A stretch of 64,000 bases of DNA from Ralstonia sp. A12 (GTDB taxonomy: Bacteria; Pseudomonadota; Gammaproteobacteria; Burkholderiales; Burkholderiaceae): positions 372,001 through 436,000 of the forward strand of contig NZ_JSZO01000001.1 in NCBI RefSeq assembly GCF_000801955.1. The letters run 5' to 3'. Positions 9,096 through 17,240 of this stretch are shown here, in pieces; the first letter of the stretch is position 1, and every line of letters begins with the position of its first letter. The position numbers and the translations under genes are program-made. The notes below the pieces were generated by a model. That model did not search any database. It was not told where the DNA came from and was given only the letters and a program-made list of their open reading frames with translations.

Positions 9096-10033
9096 ATGGT
9101 GACATCAAGCGCCGCGCTGTCGTCTTTGCCTATCACAACGTCGGCGTGCGCTGCCTGCGCGTGCTGGCTGCGCGCGGCATCCAGGTCGAACTCGTCGTCA
9201 CACTCGAGGACAACGCCACCGAGAACATCTGGTTCGGCAGCGTGCGCGCCACGGCACAAGAACTGGGTATCCCCTTCATCACGCCGGACAACGCCAACGG
9301 TGACGACCTGCACGCCCGCATCGCGGCCATCGCGCCGGATTTCATCTTTTCGTTCTACTACCGGCACATGATCCCGATGTCGCTGTTGAGCCTCGCCAAG
9401 TTTGGCGCGTTCAACATGCACGGCTCACTGCTGCCGAAGTACCGCGGCCGCGTGCCCACCAATTGGGCCGTGCTGCATGGTGAGACCGAAGCCGGCGCCA
9501 CCCTGCACGAGATGGTCGAAAAGCCGGATGCCGGCTACATCGTCGACCAGACCATCGTTCCGATCCTGCCGGACGACACCGCGCACGAAGTGTTTGAGAA
9601 GACCACCGTGGCGGCCGAGCAAACCTTGTGGCGTGCACTGCCCGCAATGATTGCCGGACAGATCCCGCAGCACCCGAATGTGCTCGCCAACGGCAGCTAT
9701 TTCGGCGGCCGTAAGCCCGAAGACGGCCGCATCGACTGGTCGAAACCTGCCCAGCAGGTCTACAACCTGATCCGCGCCGTCGCTCCACCCTACCCCGGCG
9801 CCTTTACCGATGCCAGCAGCACGCGCTACATCGTCGCGCGCGCCCGTCTGGCGCATCAAACCTTCACGAATTTGCCCCCGGGCTTGCACGTCGTGGATAA
9901 TGCGATGTTCGGCGTGTGCGGCGATGGGGGAGCCATCGCCATCCACGAGCTCTGGCGCGTCGAGCCCCAAGCTGCCAACGGCACGGTTACCGTGACCGCG
10001 CAGCAGCTCGCCAACCAGCTCGCCACCTCCTGA
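9092..10033 (+). CDS. UDP-4-amino-4-deoxy-L-arabinose formyltransferase (stand-alone ArnA N-terminal domain)
   Basis: Uses N10-formyl-tetrahydrofolate to formylate UDP-aminoarabinose. The 313-residue product matches only the formyltransferase half of enterobacterial ArnA. Catalytic residues are visible as N108 and H110 in FNMHGSLLPKYRGR and D146 in EKPDAGYIVD, corresponding to the ArnA Asn-His-Asp triad. The C-terminal ~100 residues form the OB-like subdomain of formyltransferases. It overlaps arnC by 4 bp and is followed 16 bp later by the decarboxylase gene, so the two ArnA activities are encoded separately. Confidence 0.92.
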   Translation: MNGDIKRRAVVFAYHNVGVRCLRVLAARGIQVELVVTLEDNATENIWFGSVRATAQELGIPFITPDNANGDDLHARIAAIAPDFIFSFYYRHMIPMSLLSLAKFGAFNMHGSLLPKYRGRVPTNWAVLHGETEAGATLHEMVEKPDAGYIVDQTIVPILPDDTAHEVFEKTTVAAEQTLWRALPAMIAGQIPQHPNVLANGSYFGGRKPEDGRIDWSKPAQQVYNLIRAVAPPYPGAFTDASSTRYIVARARLAHQTFTNLPPGLHVVDNAMFGVCGDGGAIAIHELWRVEPQAANGTVTVTAQQLANQLATS

Positions 10034-10049
10034 TTTTGAGTTTGCCTTC

Positions 10050-11108
10050 ATGAAAAAAGTACTGATTCTCGGCGTCAACGGCTTCATCGGCCACCACCTG
10101 TCCAAGCGCATCCTGGAGACCACCGACTGGGAGGTCTATGGCATGGACATGCAGACCGAGCGTCTGGGCGATCTGGTCAACCACCCGCGCATGCACTTCT
10201 TCGAGGGTGACATCACCATCAACAAGGAGTGGGTCGAGTATCACGTGAAGAAGTGCGACGTGATCCTGCCGCTGGTGGCCATCGCCACGCCGTCGACCTA
10301 CGTCAAAGACCCGCTGCGTGTGTTCGAGCTGGACTTTGAAGCCAACCTGCCGATCGTGCGTTCGGCTGCCAAGTACGGCAAGCACCTGGTCTTCCCGTCG
10401 ACCTCCGAGGTCTACGGCATGTGCAGCGATTCGGAATTCGATCCGGAAGCCTCGTCGCTGGTGTACGGCCCGATCAACAAGCCGCGCTGGATCTACGCTT
10501 GCTCGAAGCAGCTGATGGACCGCGTGATCTGGGGCTACGGCATGGAAGGCCTGAACTTCACGCTGTTCCGCCCGTTCAACTGGATTGGCCCGGGCCTGGA
10601 CTCGATCTACACCCCAAAGGAAGGTTCGTCGCGCGTCGTGACGCAGTTCCTCGGCCACATCGTACGCGGCGAGAACATCAAGCTCGTCGACGGCGGCAGC
10701 CAGAAGCGCGCCTTCACGTACATCGATGACGGCATCGACGCATTGGTGCGCATCATCGCCAACAAGGATGGCGTGGCGTCGGGCAAGATCTACAACATCG
10801 GCAACCCGTCGAACAACTACTCGGTACGCGAACTCGCCAACATGATGCTGGAGCAGGCTGCCAACATCGACGAGTACAAGGACACCGCCAAGCAAGTCAA
10901 CCTGGTGGAAACCACTTCGGGCGCCTACTACGGCAACGGCTACCAGGACGTGCAGAACCGCGTGCCGAAGATCGCCAACACCATGGAAGAGCTCGGCTGG
11001 AAGCCGACCACCGTGATGAAGGACGCGCTGGCAAAGATCTTCGAAGCGTATCGCACGCACGTGGCCGACGCCCGCAGCCTGGTCGAAGAAGGCAACGGCA
11101 ACAAGTAA
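10050..11108 (+). CDS. UDP-glucuronic acid oxidative decarboxylase (stand-alone ArnA C-terminal domain)
   Basis: SDR-family enzyme of 352 residues that oxidises and decarboxylates UDP-glucuronate to UDP-4-keto-pentose, the first committed step of aminoarabinose synthesis. The Rossmann loop GVNGFIGHH starts at residue 8. Catalytic S119/E120 are in FPSTSEVYG, and the Tyr-Lys pair is Y149/K153 in WIYACSKQLM. RAFTYIDDG carries the family's arginine region. The next gene is arnD. Ugd, which makes UDP-glucuronate, is not in this window and must be supplied from elsewhere. Confidence 0.93.
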   Translation: MKKVLILGVNGFIGHHLSKRILETTDWEVYGMDMQTERLGDLVNHPRMHFFEGDITINKEWVEYHVKKCDVILPLVAIATPSTYVKDPLRVFELDFEANLPIVRSAAKYGKHLVFPSTSEVYGMCSDSEFDPEASSLVYGPINKPRWIYACSKQLMDRVIWGYGMEGLNFTLFRPFNWIGPGLDSIYTPKEGSSRVVTQFLGHIVRGENIKLVDGGSQKRAFTYIDDGIDALVRIIANKDGVASGKIYNIGNPSNNYSVRELANMMLEQAANIDEYKDTAKQVNLVETTSGAYYGNGYQDVQNRVPKIANTMEELGWKPTTVMKDALAKIFEAYRTHVADARSLVEEGNGNK

Positions 11109-11130
11109 GCAGCAATACCCGCGCAGGTTC

Positions 11131-12024
11131 ATGGCCCTCATCGTCCTTAAGATCGACGTCGACACCCTGCGCGGCACTCGCGAAGGCGTGCCCAATCTCT
11201 CGCGCATGCTGCGTGAGCACGAGGCAGGCGCGACCTTCCTCTTCAGCCTCGGCCCGGATCACACCGGGTGGGCGCTGCGCCGGGCGTTCCGTCCCGGCTT
11301 CCTGAAAAAGGTTTCCCGCACATCAGTCGTTGAGCATTACGGCTTGCGCACGCTGATGTACGGCGTGCTGCTGCCCGGCCCCGACATCGGCCGCAAAGCT
11401 GCCGCAGAAATGCGCGCCATTGCCGAGGCAGGCTTCGAGACCGGCATCCACACGTGGGACCACGTGCTCTGGCAAGACAACGTTCGCGAGCGCGATGCCG
11501 CCTGGACCGCGCGCCAGATGGGCGCCTCGCACAAGCGCTTTGCCGAAATATTCGGCCACGCGCCTGCCACGCACGGCGCCGCCGGCTGGCAGATGAACGA
11601 CCACGCCTTCCGCCAGATCGACGCTTGGGGCATGGCCTACGCCTCTGACGGCCGCGGCACGCATCCATACATCCCGAGCGTTGATGGCCAGGCACTGAAC
11701 CACGTGCAGTTGCCGACCACGCTGCCGACGCTGGACGAACTTATCGGCGTGGATGGCCTGACGACAGAAACCGTCGCCCGGCACATCCTGAAGATGACCG
11801 AATCTGACCGCGATCAGGTGTTTACCTTGCATGCGGAGCTTGAAGGACAGAAACTCGCCCCGATCTTCCGCGAGTTGCTGCAAGGCTGGCGCGCGCAGGG
11901 CCATCGACTGGCGTCGATGGGCGACTACTACGCGACGCTGGACCGCAGCACCCTGCCTGTACAGCCCGTCACGTGGGGCGAAATTGCTGGCCGCAGCGGC
12001 AGCCTGATCGTCCAGCCGGCTTGA
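11131..12024 (+). CDS. arnD: 4-deoxy-4-formamido-L-arabinose-phosphoundecaprenol deformylase
   Basis: Polysaccharide deacetylase (NodB homology) protein of 297 residues. It removes the formyl group from undecaprenyl-phosphate-formylaminoarabinose and so drives the pathway forward. The N-terminal metal-binding aspartates are in KIDVDTLRG, and the His motif HTWDHVLWQ lies near residue 108. The segment GPDHTGWALRRAFRPGFLKKV is characteristic of ArnD. It is the last recognisable arn gene; bcp begins 93 bp downstream, with no clear terminator between them. Confidence 0.93.
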   Translation: MALIVLKIDVDTLRGTREGVPNLSRMLREHEAGATFLFSLGPDHTGWALRRAFRPGFLKKVSRTSVVEHYGLRTLMYGVLLPGPDIGRKAAAEMRAIAEAGFETGIHTWDHVLWQDNVRERDAAWTARQMGASHKRFAEIFGHAPATHGAAGWQMNDHAFRQIDAWGMAYASDGRGTHPYIPSVDGQALNHVQLPTTLPTLDELIGVDGLTTETVARHILKMTESDRDQVFTLHAELEGQKLAPIFRELLQGWRAQGHRLASMGDYYATLDRSTLPVQPVTWGEIAGRSGSLIVQPA

Positions 12025-12117
12025 TCGTCCGACCCGGTTGTACGACGGGCGGCGTGCTGCACGTTTTGCCCGTTCAAGCGTTCCCCGTCTCTCTCCGCGG
12101 TTTTCCGGAACACCACC

Positions 12118-12582
12118 ATGCCCGTCTCTCTCGACAAGCCCCTTCCCGATTTCTCCGCGCCGGCCACCAGCGGCGTCACGTTCTCGCCGGCGTCGCTGCA
12201 CGGCAAGGTCGTCGTGCTGTATTTCTACCCGAAGGACAACACGCCCGGTTGCACCACCGAGGCAATGAACTTCCGCGACCAGTACGACGCCTTTGAAGCT
12301 GCTGGCGCCGTGGTATTCGGCATTTCGCGCGACAGCCTGAAATCGCACGAGAATTTCAAGGCCAAGCTCGAGATGCCGTTCGAGCTGATCTCCGACACCG
12401 ACGAAGCCGTCTGCAACCTCTTCGACACCATCAAGATGAAGAAGATGTACGGCAAGGACGTGCGCGGCATCGAGCGCAGCACATTTCTCATCGACAGCAA
12501 GGGCGTGCTGCGCAAGGAATGGCGTGGCGTGAAGGTGCCTAATCATGTGGATGACGTTCTGACGGCAGTGCGCGCGCTGTAA
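12118..12582 (+). CDS. bcp: thiol peroxidase Bcp/PrxQ
   Basis: Peroxiredoxin of 154 residues that reduces hydrogen peroxide and organic hydroperoxides in the cytoplasm. The peroxidatic cysteine is C45 in YPKDNTPGCTTEAM. The resolving cysteine five residues later, found in many Bcp proteins, is absent (methionine at 50). The only other cysteine is C99 in DEAVCNLF, outside the usual resolving positions. The enzyme may therefore act as a 1-Cys form resolved by an external thiol; that is inference. The gene lies after the arn operon and could be read through from it. Confidence 0.93.
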   Translation: MPVSLDKPLPDFSAPATSGVTFSPASLHGKVVVLYFYPKDNTPGCTTEAMNFRDQYDAFEAAGAVVFGISRDSLKSHENFKAKLEMPFELISDTDEAVCNLFDTIKMKKMYGKDVRGIERSTFLIDSKGVLRKEWRGVKVPNHVDDVLTAVRAL

Positions 12583-12603
12583 CCAGTCAAGCACGAAAGC
12601 GCC

Positions 12604-12630
12604 GCGCAGGGCACGCCGGCGCCTGCTTTT
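12604..12630 (+). terminator. Rho-independent terminator after bcp
   Basis: GCAGG (12606-12610) pairs with CCTGC (12622-12626), extended by GC pairs within the loop, and is followed by TTTT. It lies about 20 bp past the bcp stop. Confidence 0.6.
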
Positions 12631-12699
12631 CTGTCAGTTTCGCGTGACAGCAACGCGCCACCAGACGTCACATGTGACAGATTGCAAATCACAAAAGCT

Positions 12700-12898
12700 T
12701 CCGATAAAGTCGGAACCGATGAGTACGAAATCCGGATGCCATTCCGATTGCCCACGACGGTACCGGCGGCCAAGTTGGCCTGATACCGCATCGGCGTTTT
12801 TCCCGGCAAACAGGCTGGGCAGAACGCCCGAATCGTGCAGCTTGTCGTGGCGTTCATCTAGGCCGCCCCACCTCTCGCAGGTCATGGCGGCTTTTTTG
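12700..12898 (+). ncRNA. candidate structured RNA upstream of phoH
   Basis: The 431-bp gap between bcp and phoH holds no convincing ORF but shows ordered structure. A promoter-like pair TTGCAA (12682-12687) and TAAAGT (12705-12710) is spaced 17 bp. A perfect hairpin TTCCGA-taaag-TCGGAA lies at 12700-12716. A stem CGGTA/TACCG encloses GGCCAA/TTGGCC near 12758-12789. A strong terminator closes the region: GCCGCC...ACCT paired with AGGT...GGCGGC and six Ts (about 12862-12897). This fits an independent small RNA of about 180 nt or a regulated 5' leader of phoH ending in an attenuator. No known RNA family was recognised. Confidence 0.4.
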
Positions 12899-13013
12899 TG
12901 GCCGTCGTCCGTAAGACGTGCTCGCCTGTCCCTCAGCGTTTTCCATCAGCATCGCCCCGCCATGAGCGGGTGCGGTGTTTCGTCGTTGTTCCCTCCAGAG
13001 AGGTAATCGAAGC

Positions 13014-14732
13014 ATGCCGCTGCCGACCATGCCCACCCAGCCAGCCCAATTGCTAGACCCGGCTGAATTCAAGCCTTTCGGCAAAGCCGGAAAGCCGAAG
13101 GCGGGTCAGGAACCTCGAAAACCGGTGCCCGCGCTGGAGCGCGAGGCGCTGTCCGAAACCGGCCGTGCACAACCCAAGCGCAGCACGGCCCGCGCCCGCT
13201 CGGGCGAAGCCCCGCCGATGGCGAAGGAAGACGCTCGCCAGCGCCCAACCGTTGTCGCCAAGACGGTCGACAAGGTGCCTGCGTCCGACAAATCAACTGA
13301 AACCGCCGCTCGCCGGCGCGCCCGCCGCGACGACGGCCCGACCAAGCTGTTCGTGCTCGACACCAACGTGCTGATGCACGATCCGTCGTCCCTCTTCCGC
13401 TTTGAAGAACACGACGTCTATCTGCCAATGATGACGTTGGAAGAACTGGACAACCACAAGAAGGGCATGAGCGAAGTCGCGCGCAACGCCCGTACGGTCA
13501 GCCGCACGCTCGACCAGTTGGTTGCCGGCACCGACGGCGTGATGGACGACGGCCTGCCGCTCGAGAAACTCGGCAACCGCGATGCGCAAGGCCGCCTGTT
13601 CTTCCAGACGCGCCTGAACGACATCAAGCTGCCCGACGGCCTGCCGCAGGGCAAGGCCGACAACCAGATCCTGGGCGTGGTGGCGGCGCTGCAGCAGCAG
13701 CGGCCGGATCGCCATGTCGTGCTGGTGTCGAAAGACATCAACATGCGGATCAAGGCGCGCGCCCTCGGCCTGCCGGCTGAGGATTACTTCAACGACCGCG
13801 TGCTGGAGGACACCGACCTGCTCTACAGCGGTGTGATGGCCCTGCCCGCAGATTTCTGGCAGAAGCACGGCAAGAACATCGAAAGCTGGCAGGATCCGAA
13901 GACGGGCACCACGTTCTACCGCCTCTCGGGCCCGCTGGTGCCGTCGTTCCTGGTCAACCAGTTTGTCTTCCTGGAGCCGAATGACGGCAGCCTGCCGCTG
14001 TACGCGCAGGTCAAGGAGCTCAACGGCAAGACCGCCGTGCTGCAGACGCTCAAGGACTACACGCACCAGAAGAACAACGTCTGGGGTGTGACCGCGCGCA
14101 ACCGCGAGCAGAACTTCGCGCTCAACCTGCTGATGCATCCGGAGGTGGATTTCGTCACGCTGCTGGGCTCGGCCGGCACGGGCAAGACGCTGCTGGCGCT
14201 GGCCGCAGGTCTGGAGCAGGTGCTGGACCAGAAGCTCTACAACGAAATCATCATCACGCGTGCAACGGTGCCCGTGGGTGAAGACATCGGCTTCCTGCCT
14301 GGCACGGAAGAGGAAAAGATGCAGCCGTGGATGGGCGCCTTCGACGACAACCTCGAAGTCCTGCAGAAGTCCGACGACAACGCGGGTGAATGGGGCCGTG
14401 CCGCTACGCAGGAGCTGATCCGCTCGCGCATCAAGGTCAAGAGCATGAACTTCATGCGCGGTCGCACCTTCGTCAACAAGTTCCTCATCATCGACGAGGC
14501 GCAAAACCTCACGCCCAAGCAGATGAAGACGCTGGTCACGCGTGCGGGCCCGGGCACCAAGATCGTCTGCCTGGGGAACATCGCGCAGATCGACACGCCG
14601 TACCTGACGGAAGGCTCGTCCGGTCTGACCTACGTGGTGGATCGCTTCAAGGGCTGGAGCCACAGCGGTCACATTACGCTGGCGCGCGGCGAGCGCTCGC
14701 GACTCGCGGATCACGCGTCCGACGTGTTGTAA
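13014..14732 (+). CDS. PIN-domain and PhoH-type ATPase protein
   Basis: A 572-residue member of the PhoH2-like family, which fuses a PIN ribonuclease fold to a PhoH RNA helicase/ATPase. The first ~110 residues are basic, low-complexity and probably disordered. The PIN domain starts at FVLDTNVLMHDP near residue 113, with acidic residues in LEELDNHKKG. The ATPase part has Walker A GSAGTGKT near 385-392 and Walker B FLIIDEAQN near 490. The start at 13014 is supported by an AGAGAGG ribosome-binding site about 10 bases upstream. A role in RNA processing is inferred from the family; the cellular target is unknown. Transcription stops at a strong terminator. Confidence 0.92.
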   Translation: MPLPTMPTQPAQLLDPAEFKPFGKAGKPKAGQEPRKPVPALEREALSETGRAQPKRSTARARSGEAPPMAKEDARQRPTVVAKTVDKVPASDKSTETAARRRARRDDGPTKLFVLDTNVLMHDPSSLFRFEEHDVYLPMMTLEELDNHKKGMSEVARNARTVSRTLDQLVAGTDGVMDDGLPLEKLGNRDAQGRLFFQTRLNDIKLPDGLPQGKADNQILGVVAALQQQRPDRHVVLVSKDINMRIKARALGLPAEDYFNDRVLEDTDLLYSGVMALPADFWQKHGKNIESWQDPKTGTTFYRLSGPLVPSFLVNQFVFLEPNDGSLPLYAQVKELNGKTAVLQTLKDYTHQKNNVWGVTARNREQNFALNLLMHPEVDFVTLLGSAGTGKTLLALAAGLEQVLDQKLYNEIIITRATVPVGEDIGFLPGTEEEKMQPWMGAFDDNLEVLQKSDDNAGEWGRAATQELIRSRIKVKSMNFMRGRTFVNKFLIIDEAQNLTPKQMKTLVTRAGPGTKIVCLGNIAQIDTPYLTEGSSGLTYVVDRFKGWSHSGHITLARGERSRLADHASDVL

Positions 14733-14777
14733 CCGTCACACCGCGGCAGTTTCACCCGCCGCAAACCGATGTGCCAC

Positions 14778-14804
14778 AAGGCCGCGCGATTGCGCGGCCT
14801 TTTT
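14778..14804 (+). terminator. strong terminator after phoH
   Basis: AAGGCCGCGC-gatt-GCGCGGCCTT gives a 10-bp perfect stem followed by a short T-run, about 45 bp after the phoH stop. Confidence 0.85.
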
Positions 14805-14848
14805 CTTGCTGCGTACTCGTTGCCGATCATTCACCTGCCGGAGGCTCG

Positions 14849-15277
14849 ATGATGTTCATGCAGCGAAATCCGCAGTTCCGTACGCGCTCGACACTCCCCT
14901 GGGTCGCGCTGGCGATGTTGTTGTCCGCCGGCGCGTCCACCGCGCTTGGCAACAACCTCACGCCGCAGACCGCCGGTCAGATCAGCTACGTCTGTGGTGG
15001 CGTTGCCCAGGATGAACAACAAGCATTGAACGACGAAGCGCGCAACTACAACCTGTCCCTGCTGTTCACACAGGGGCCGCGCGGCGAATACCTCGCCGAC
15101 GTTGACGTTCAAATCACCCGACACGGCAAGGAAGTCGCGAGCTTCCGCGCTGATGGTCCGCGTTGTCTGATCAAGGCGCCGCCGGCCAGCTACAACGTCA
15201 TCGCCACCTACGAAGGCACGACCAAGCGCGCTACGGTGCAGACCGGCAGCACGCGTAACGTGCAGTTGCGCTGGTAA
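14849..15277 (+). CDS. small secreted protein of unknown function
   Basis: A 142-residue protein with an N-terminal signal sequence: basic start, hydrophobic LPWVALAMLLSAGAS, probable cleavage near STALG-NN. The mature part contains two cysteines, in SYVCGGVAQDEQ and GPRCLIKAP, that could form a disulfide. The C-terminus has a beta-rich, carboxypeptidase-regulatory-like pattern: ADVDVQITRHGKEVASFR, then YNVIATYEGTTKRATVQTG. A ribosome-binding site CGGAGG precedes the ATG by about 6 bases. It is flanked by a terminator upstream and an NlpC lipoprotein gene downstream. I do not recognise a specific family; periplasmic location is inferred. Confidence 0.8.
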   Translation: MMFMQRNPQFRTRSTLPWVALAMLLSAGASTALGNNLTPQTAGQISYVCGGVAQDEQQALNDEARNYNLSLLFTQGPRGEYLADVDVQITRHGKEVASFRADGPRCLIKAPPASYNVIATYEGTTKRATVQTGSTRNVQLRW

Positions 15278-15428
15278 CACCGCCCGCAAACCGCGACGCC
15301 ATCGGGGCCAATTCCACAGACCCGCGCCCCGCTTGGCGTTGCGCCTCACCAACACGCCATCTGGCCTGGTTTGGCTTTATGGCGCCGAGCGCATAGCATG
15401 CGAGCTATCCGGACTTTCCTGATGGCGC

Positions 15429-16145
15429 ATGCTGACGCGGCACAGCTTTCCTCATGGCAATACCCGACTGGCAGGCGCTGCCCTGCTGGCCCTGGTGTGC
15501 CTGCTGTCCGCCTGTTCGTCAACGCCTACCCGCTCCACCGCCTCGCGCGACACCACTGGGCTGCGCACGCGCGGCGCCACGATCAACGATCCGAGCGCGG
15601 GGCTGGAAGAAATCTCCATTGAGGCGATGGCGCTGGTCGGTACGCCGTACCGCTACGGCGGCAATACGCCTGACACCGGCTTCGACTGCAGCGGGCTCGT
15701 GCGCTACGTCGTACAGCGCGCCGCCTCCGTCAATCTGCCCCGTACTGCCGCTGAAATGGGGCGGCGCGGCACCTCGCTGGAACGCCGCGATGTGGCCTCG
15801 GGCGACCTCGTCTTCTTCAACACCACTGGTCAACCAAACTCGCACGTTGGCATCTACGTTGGCCAGAACCGCTTTGTGCATGCACCGGCGACTGGCGGCA
15901 CGGTGCGCTTGGAAGACATGACCAAGTCGTACTGGGCCCGTCGTTACATGGGCGCGCGCCGCGTGGTGGCCGTCAGCAACCTGCCGGATGAGCCTGCTCC
16001 CGCCGTCACCCCGGCCCTGGCAACGCCTGCCGCACCGGCCCGGACGCTCGACGACGATCCGCTTGGCGCCCTCGCCCGCGCGCGCAACACGCCGGCCGCC
16101 ATGCCTGTGGACGACGACCCTATCGCCCGTTTCGCCACGCAATAG
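15429..16145 (+). CDS. NlpC/P60 (C40) cell-wall peptidase lipoprotein
   Basis: A 238-residue lipoprotein, probably a peptidoglycan DL-endopeptidase of the Spr/NlpC type acting in the periplasm. The lipobox LLSAC places the lipidated cysteine at C29. The catalytic domain runs about 65-175. The nucleophile is C87 in GFDCSGLVRY, the catalytic histidine H139 is in NSHVGIYVG, and H151 in FVHAPATGG is the third polar residue. The C-terminal ~60 residues are Ala/Pro/Asp-rich and probably disordered, ending in two similar DDDP segments. It stands alone and is followed by a bidirectional terminator. Confidence 0.92.
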   Translation: MLTRHSFPHGNTRLAGAALLALVCLLSACSSTPTRSTASRDTTGLRTRGATINDPSAGLEEISIEAMALVGTPYRYGGNTPDTGFDCSGLVRYVVQRAASVNLPRTAAEMGRRGTSLERRDVASGDLVFFNTTGQPNSHVGIYVGQNRFVHAPATGGTVRLEDMTKSYWARRYMGARRVVAVSNLPDEPAPAVTPALATPAAPARTLDDDPLGALARARNTPAAMPVDDDPIARFATQ

Positions 16146-16167
16146 CGCATCGGCAATCCCAAAACAG

Positions 16168-16192
16168 AACGCCCACCGATTGGTGGGCGTTT
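16168..16192. terminator. bidirectional terminator between nlpC-like gene and pit
   Basis: AACGCCCACC-gatt-GGTGGGCGTT forms a 10-bp perfect stem between convergent genes, flanked by A-rich and T-rich sequence. Confidence 0.8.
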
Positions 16193-16215
16193 CGCTTTCC
16201 GCGTTGGGAATCGGC

Positions 16216-17226
16216 TTACAGCACGTGCCGGCCGATCCACCAGGCAATCGCAGCCATGAATGCGGACGCCGGAATCGTCAGAATCCACGCCCACACGATG
16301 TTGCCCGCCACGCCCCAGCGCACGGCGGAAGCCTTCTGTGCCGAGCCCACCCCGACGATGGCACCGGTAATCGTATGTGTCGTCGACACAGGCACACCCA
16401 GCGCCGATGCGAGGAACAGCGTCAGCGCACCACCGGTTTCAGCGCAGAAACCGCCCACCGGCTTGAGCTTGGTGATCTTCTGCCCCATGGTGCGCACGAT
16501 GCGCCAGCCGCCCATCAGCGTGCCCAGGCCGATCGCCACATAGCAGCAGACGATGACCCACACTGGGGGTGCATCCGCCGTGGCCGAAGCGTAACCACCC
16601 GCGATCAGCAGCATCCAGATGATGCCGATGGTCTTCTGCGCGTCATTGCCGCCGTGACCCAGGCTATACAGCGAGGCCGACAGCAACTGCAGCCGCCGGA
16701 ACCACCGGTCCACCTTGGATGGCGGCGTTCGGAAGAACAACCACGACACCGCCACCATCAGGATCGACCCGAGAATAAAGCCCAGCAGCGGAGAAATCAG
16801 GATGAAGGCCACCGTCTTGAGCAGACCGCTCGCCACCAGCGAACCCGTACCGGACTTGGCCACGGCCGCACCAATCAGGCCGCCGATCAGCGCGTGCGAC
16901 GAGCTCGACGGGATGCCGTAGTACCACGTGATGATGTTCCACGCGATGGCCCCGACAAGCGCCCCGAAAATGACGTAGTGGTCGACGATCGACGGATCAA
17001 TGGTGTCGCGCCCAACCGTGGTGGCAACCTTGAGGTGGAAGATGAAAATGGCGATCACGTTGCAGGCTGCGGCCATTGCCACTGCCTGCTGCGGCTTGAG
17101 CACGCCGGTCGACACCACCGTGGCGATGGAGTTGGCCGCGTCGTGGAAGCCATTCATGAAATCGAACACGATGGCCAGCCCCACCAGCAGGACGACCACC
17201 CAGAGACTGATCTGAAGCGTATGCAT
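16216..17226 (-). CDS. pit: low-affinity inorganic phosphate transporter (Pit family)
   Basis: A 336-residue multi-pass membrane protein of the PiT family, which imports metal-phosphate with protons. Both PiT signature regions are present: FDFMNGFHDAANSIATVV in the first quarter and PVSTTHTITGAIVGVG in the last. Between them are GIPSSSSHALIGGLIGAA and about ten hydrophobic segments. It is shorter than E. coli PitA (about 500 residues) because the central loop is reduced, as in the short Pit proteins paired with a DUF47 protein. The open frame extends upstream, but MHTLQISLWV at 17226 is the natural start, 14 bp after the DUF47 gene. Confidence 0.93.
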   Translation of the reverse strand: MHTLQISLWVVVLLVGLAIVFDFMNGFHDAANSIATVVSTGVLKPQQAVAMAAACNVIAIFIFHLKVATTVGRDTIDPSIVDHYVIFGALVGAIAWNIITWYYGIPSSSSHALIGGLIGAAVAKSGTGSLVASGLLKTVAFILISPLLGFILGSILMVAVSWLFFRTPPSKVDRWFRRLQLLSASLYSLGHGGNDAQKTIGIIWMLLIAGGYASATADAPPVWVIVCCYVAIGLGTLMGGWRIVRTMGQKITKLKPVGGFCAETGGALTLFLASALGVPVSTTHTITGAIVGVGSAQKASAVRWGVAGNIVWAWILTIPASAFMAAIAWWIGRHVL

Positions 17227-17240
17227 GAGGCGTCGTCTCG

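Noticed and set aside
12667-12693. GTCACATGTGAC palindrome and TGTGA...TCACA as a Crp/Vfr site before phoH
   Set aside because: The half-sites TGTGA and TCACA are separated by 11 bp and not 6. The palindrome alone does not match Crp or FNR consensus.
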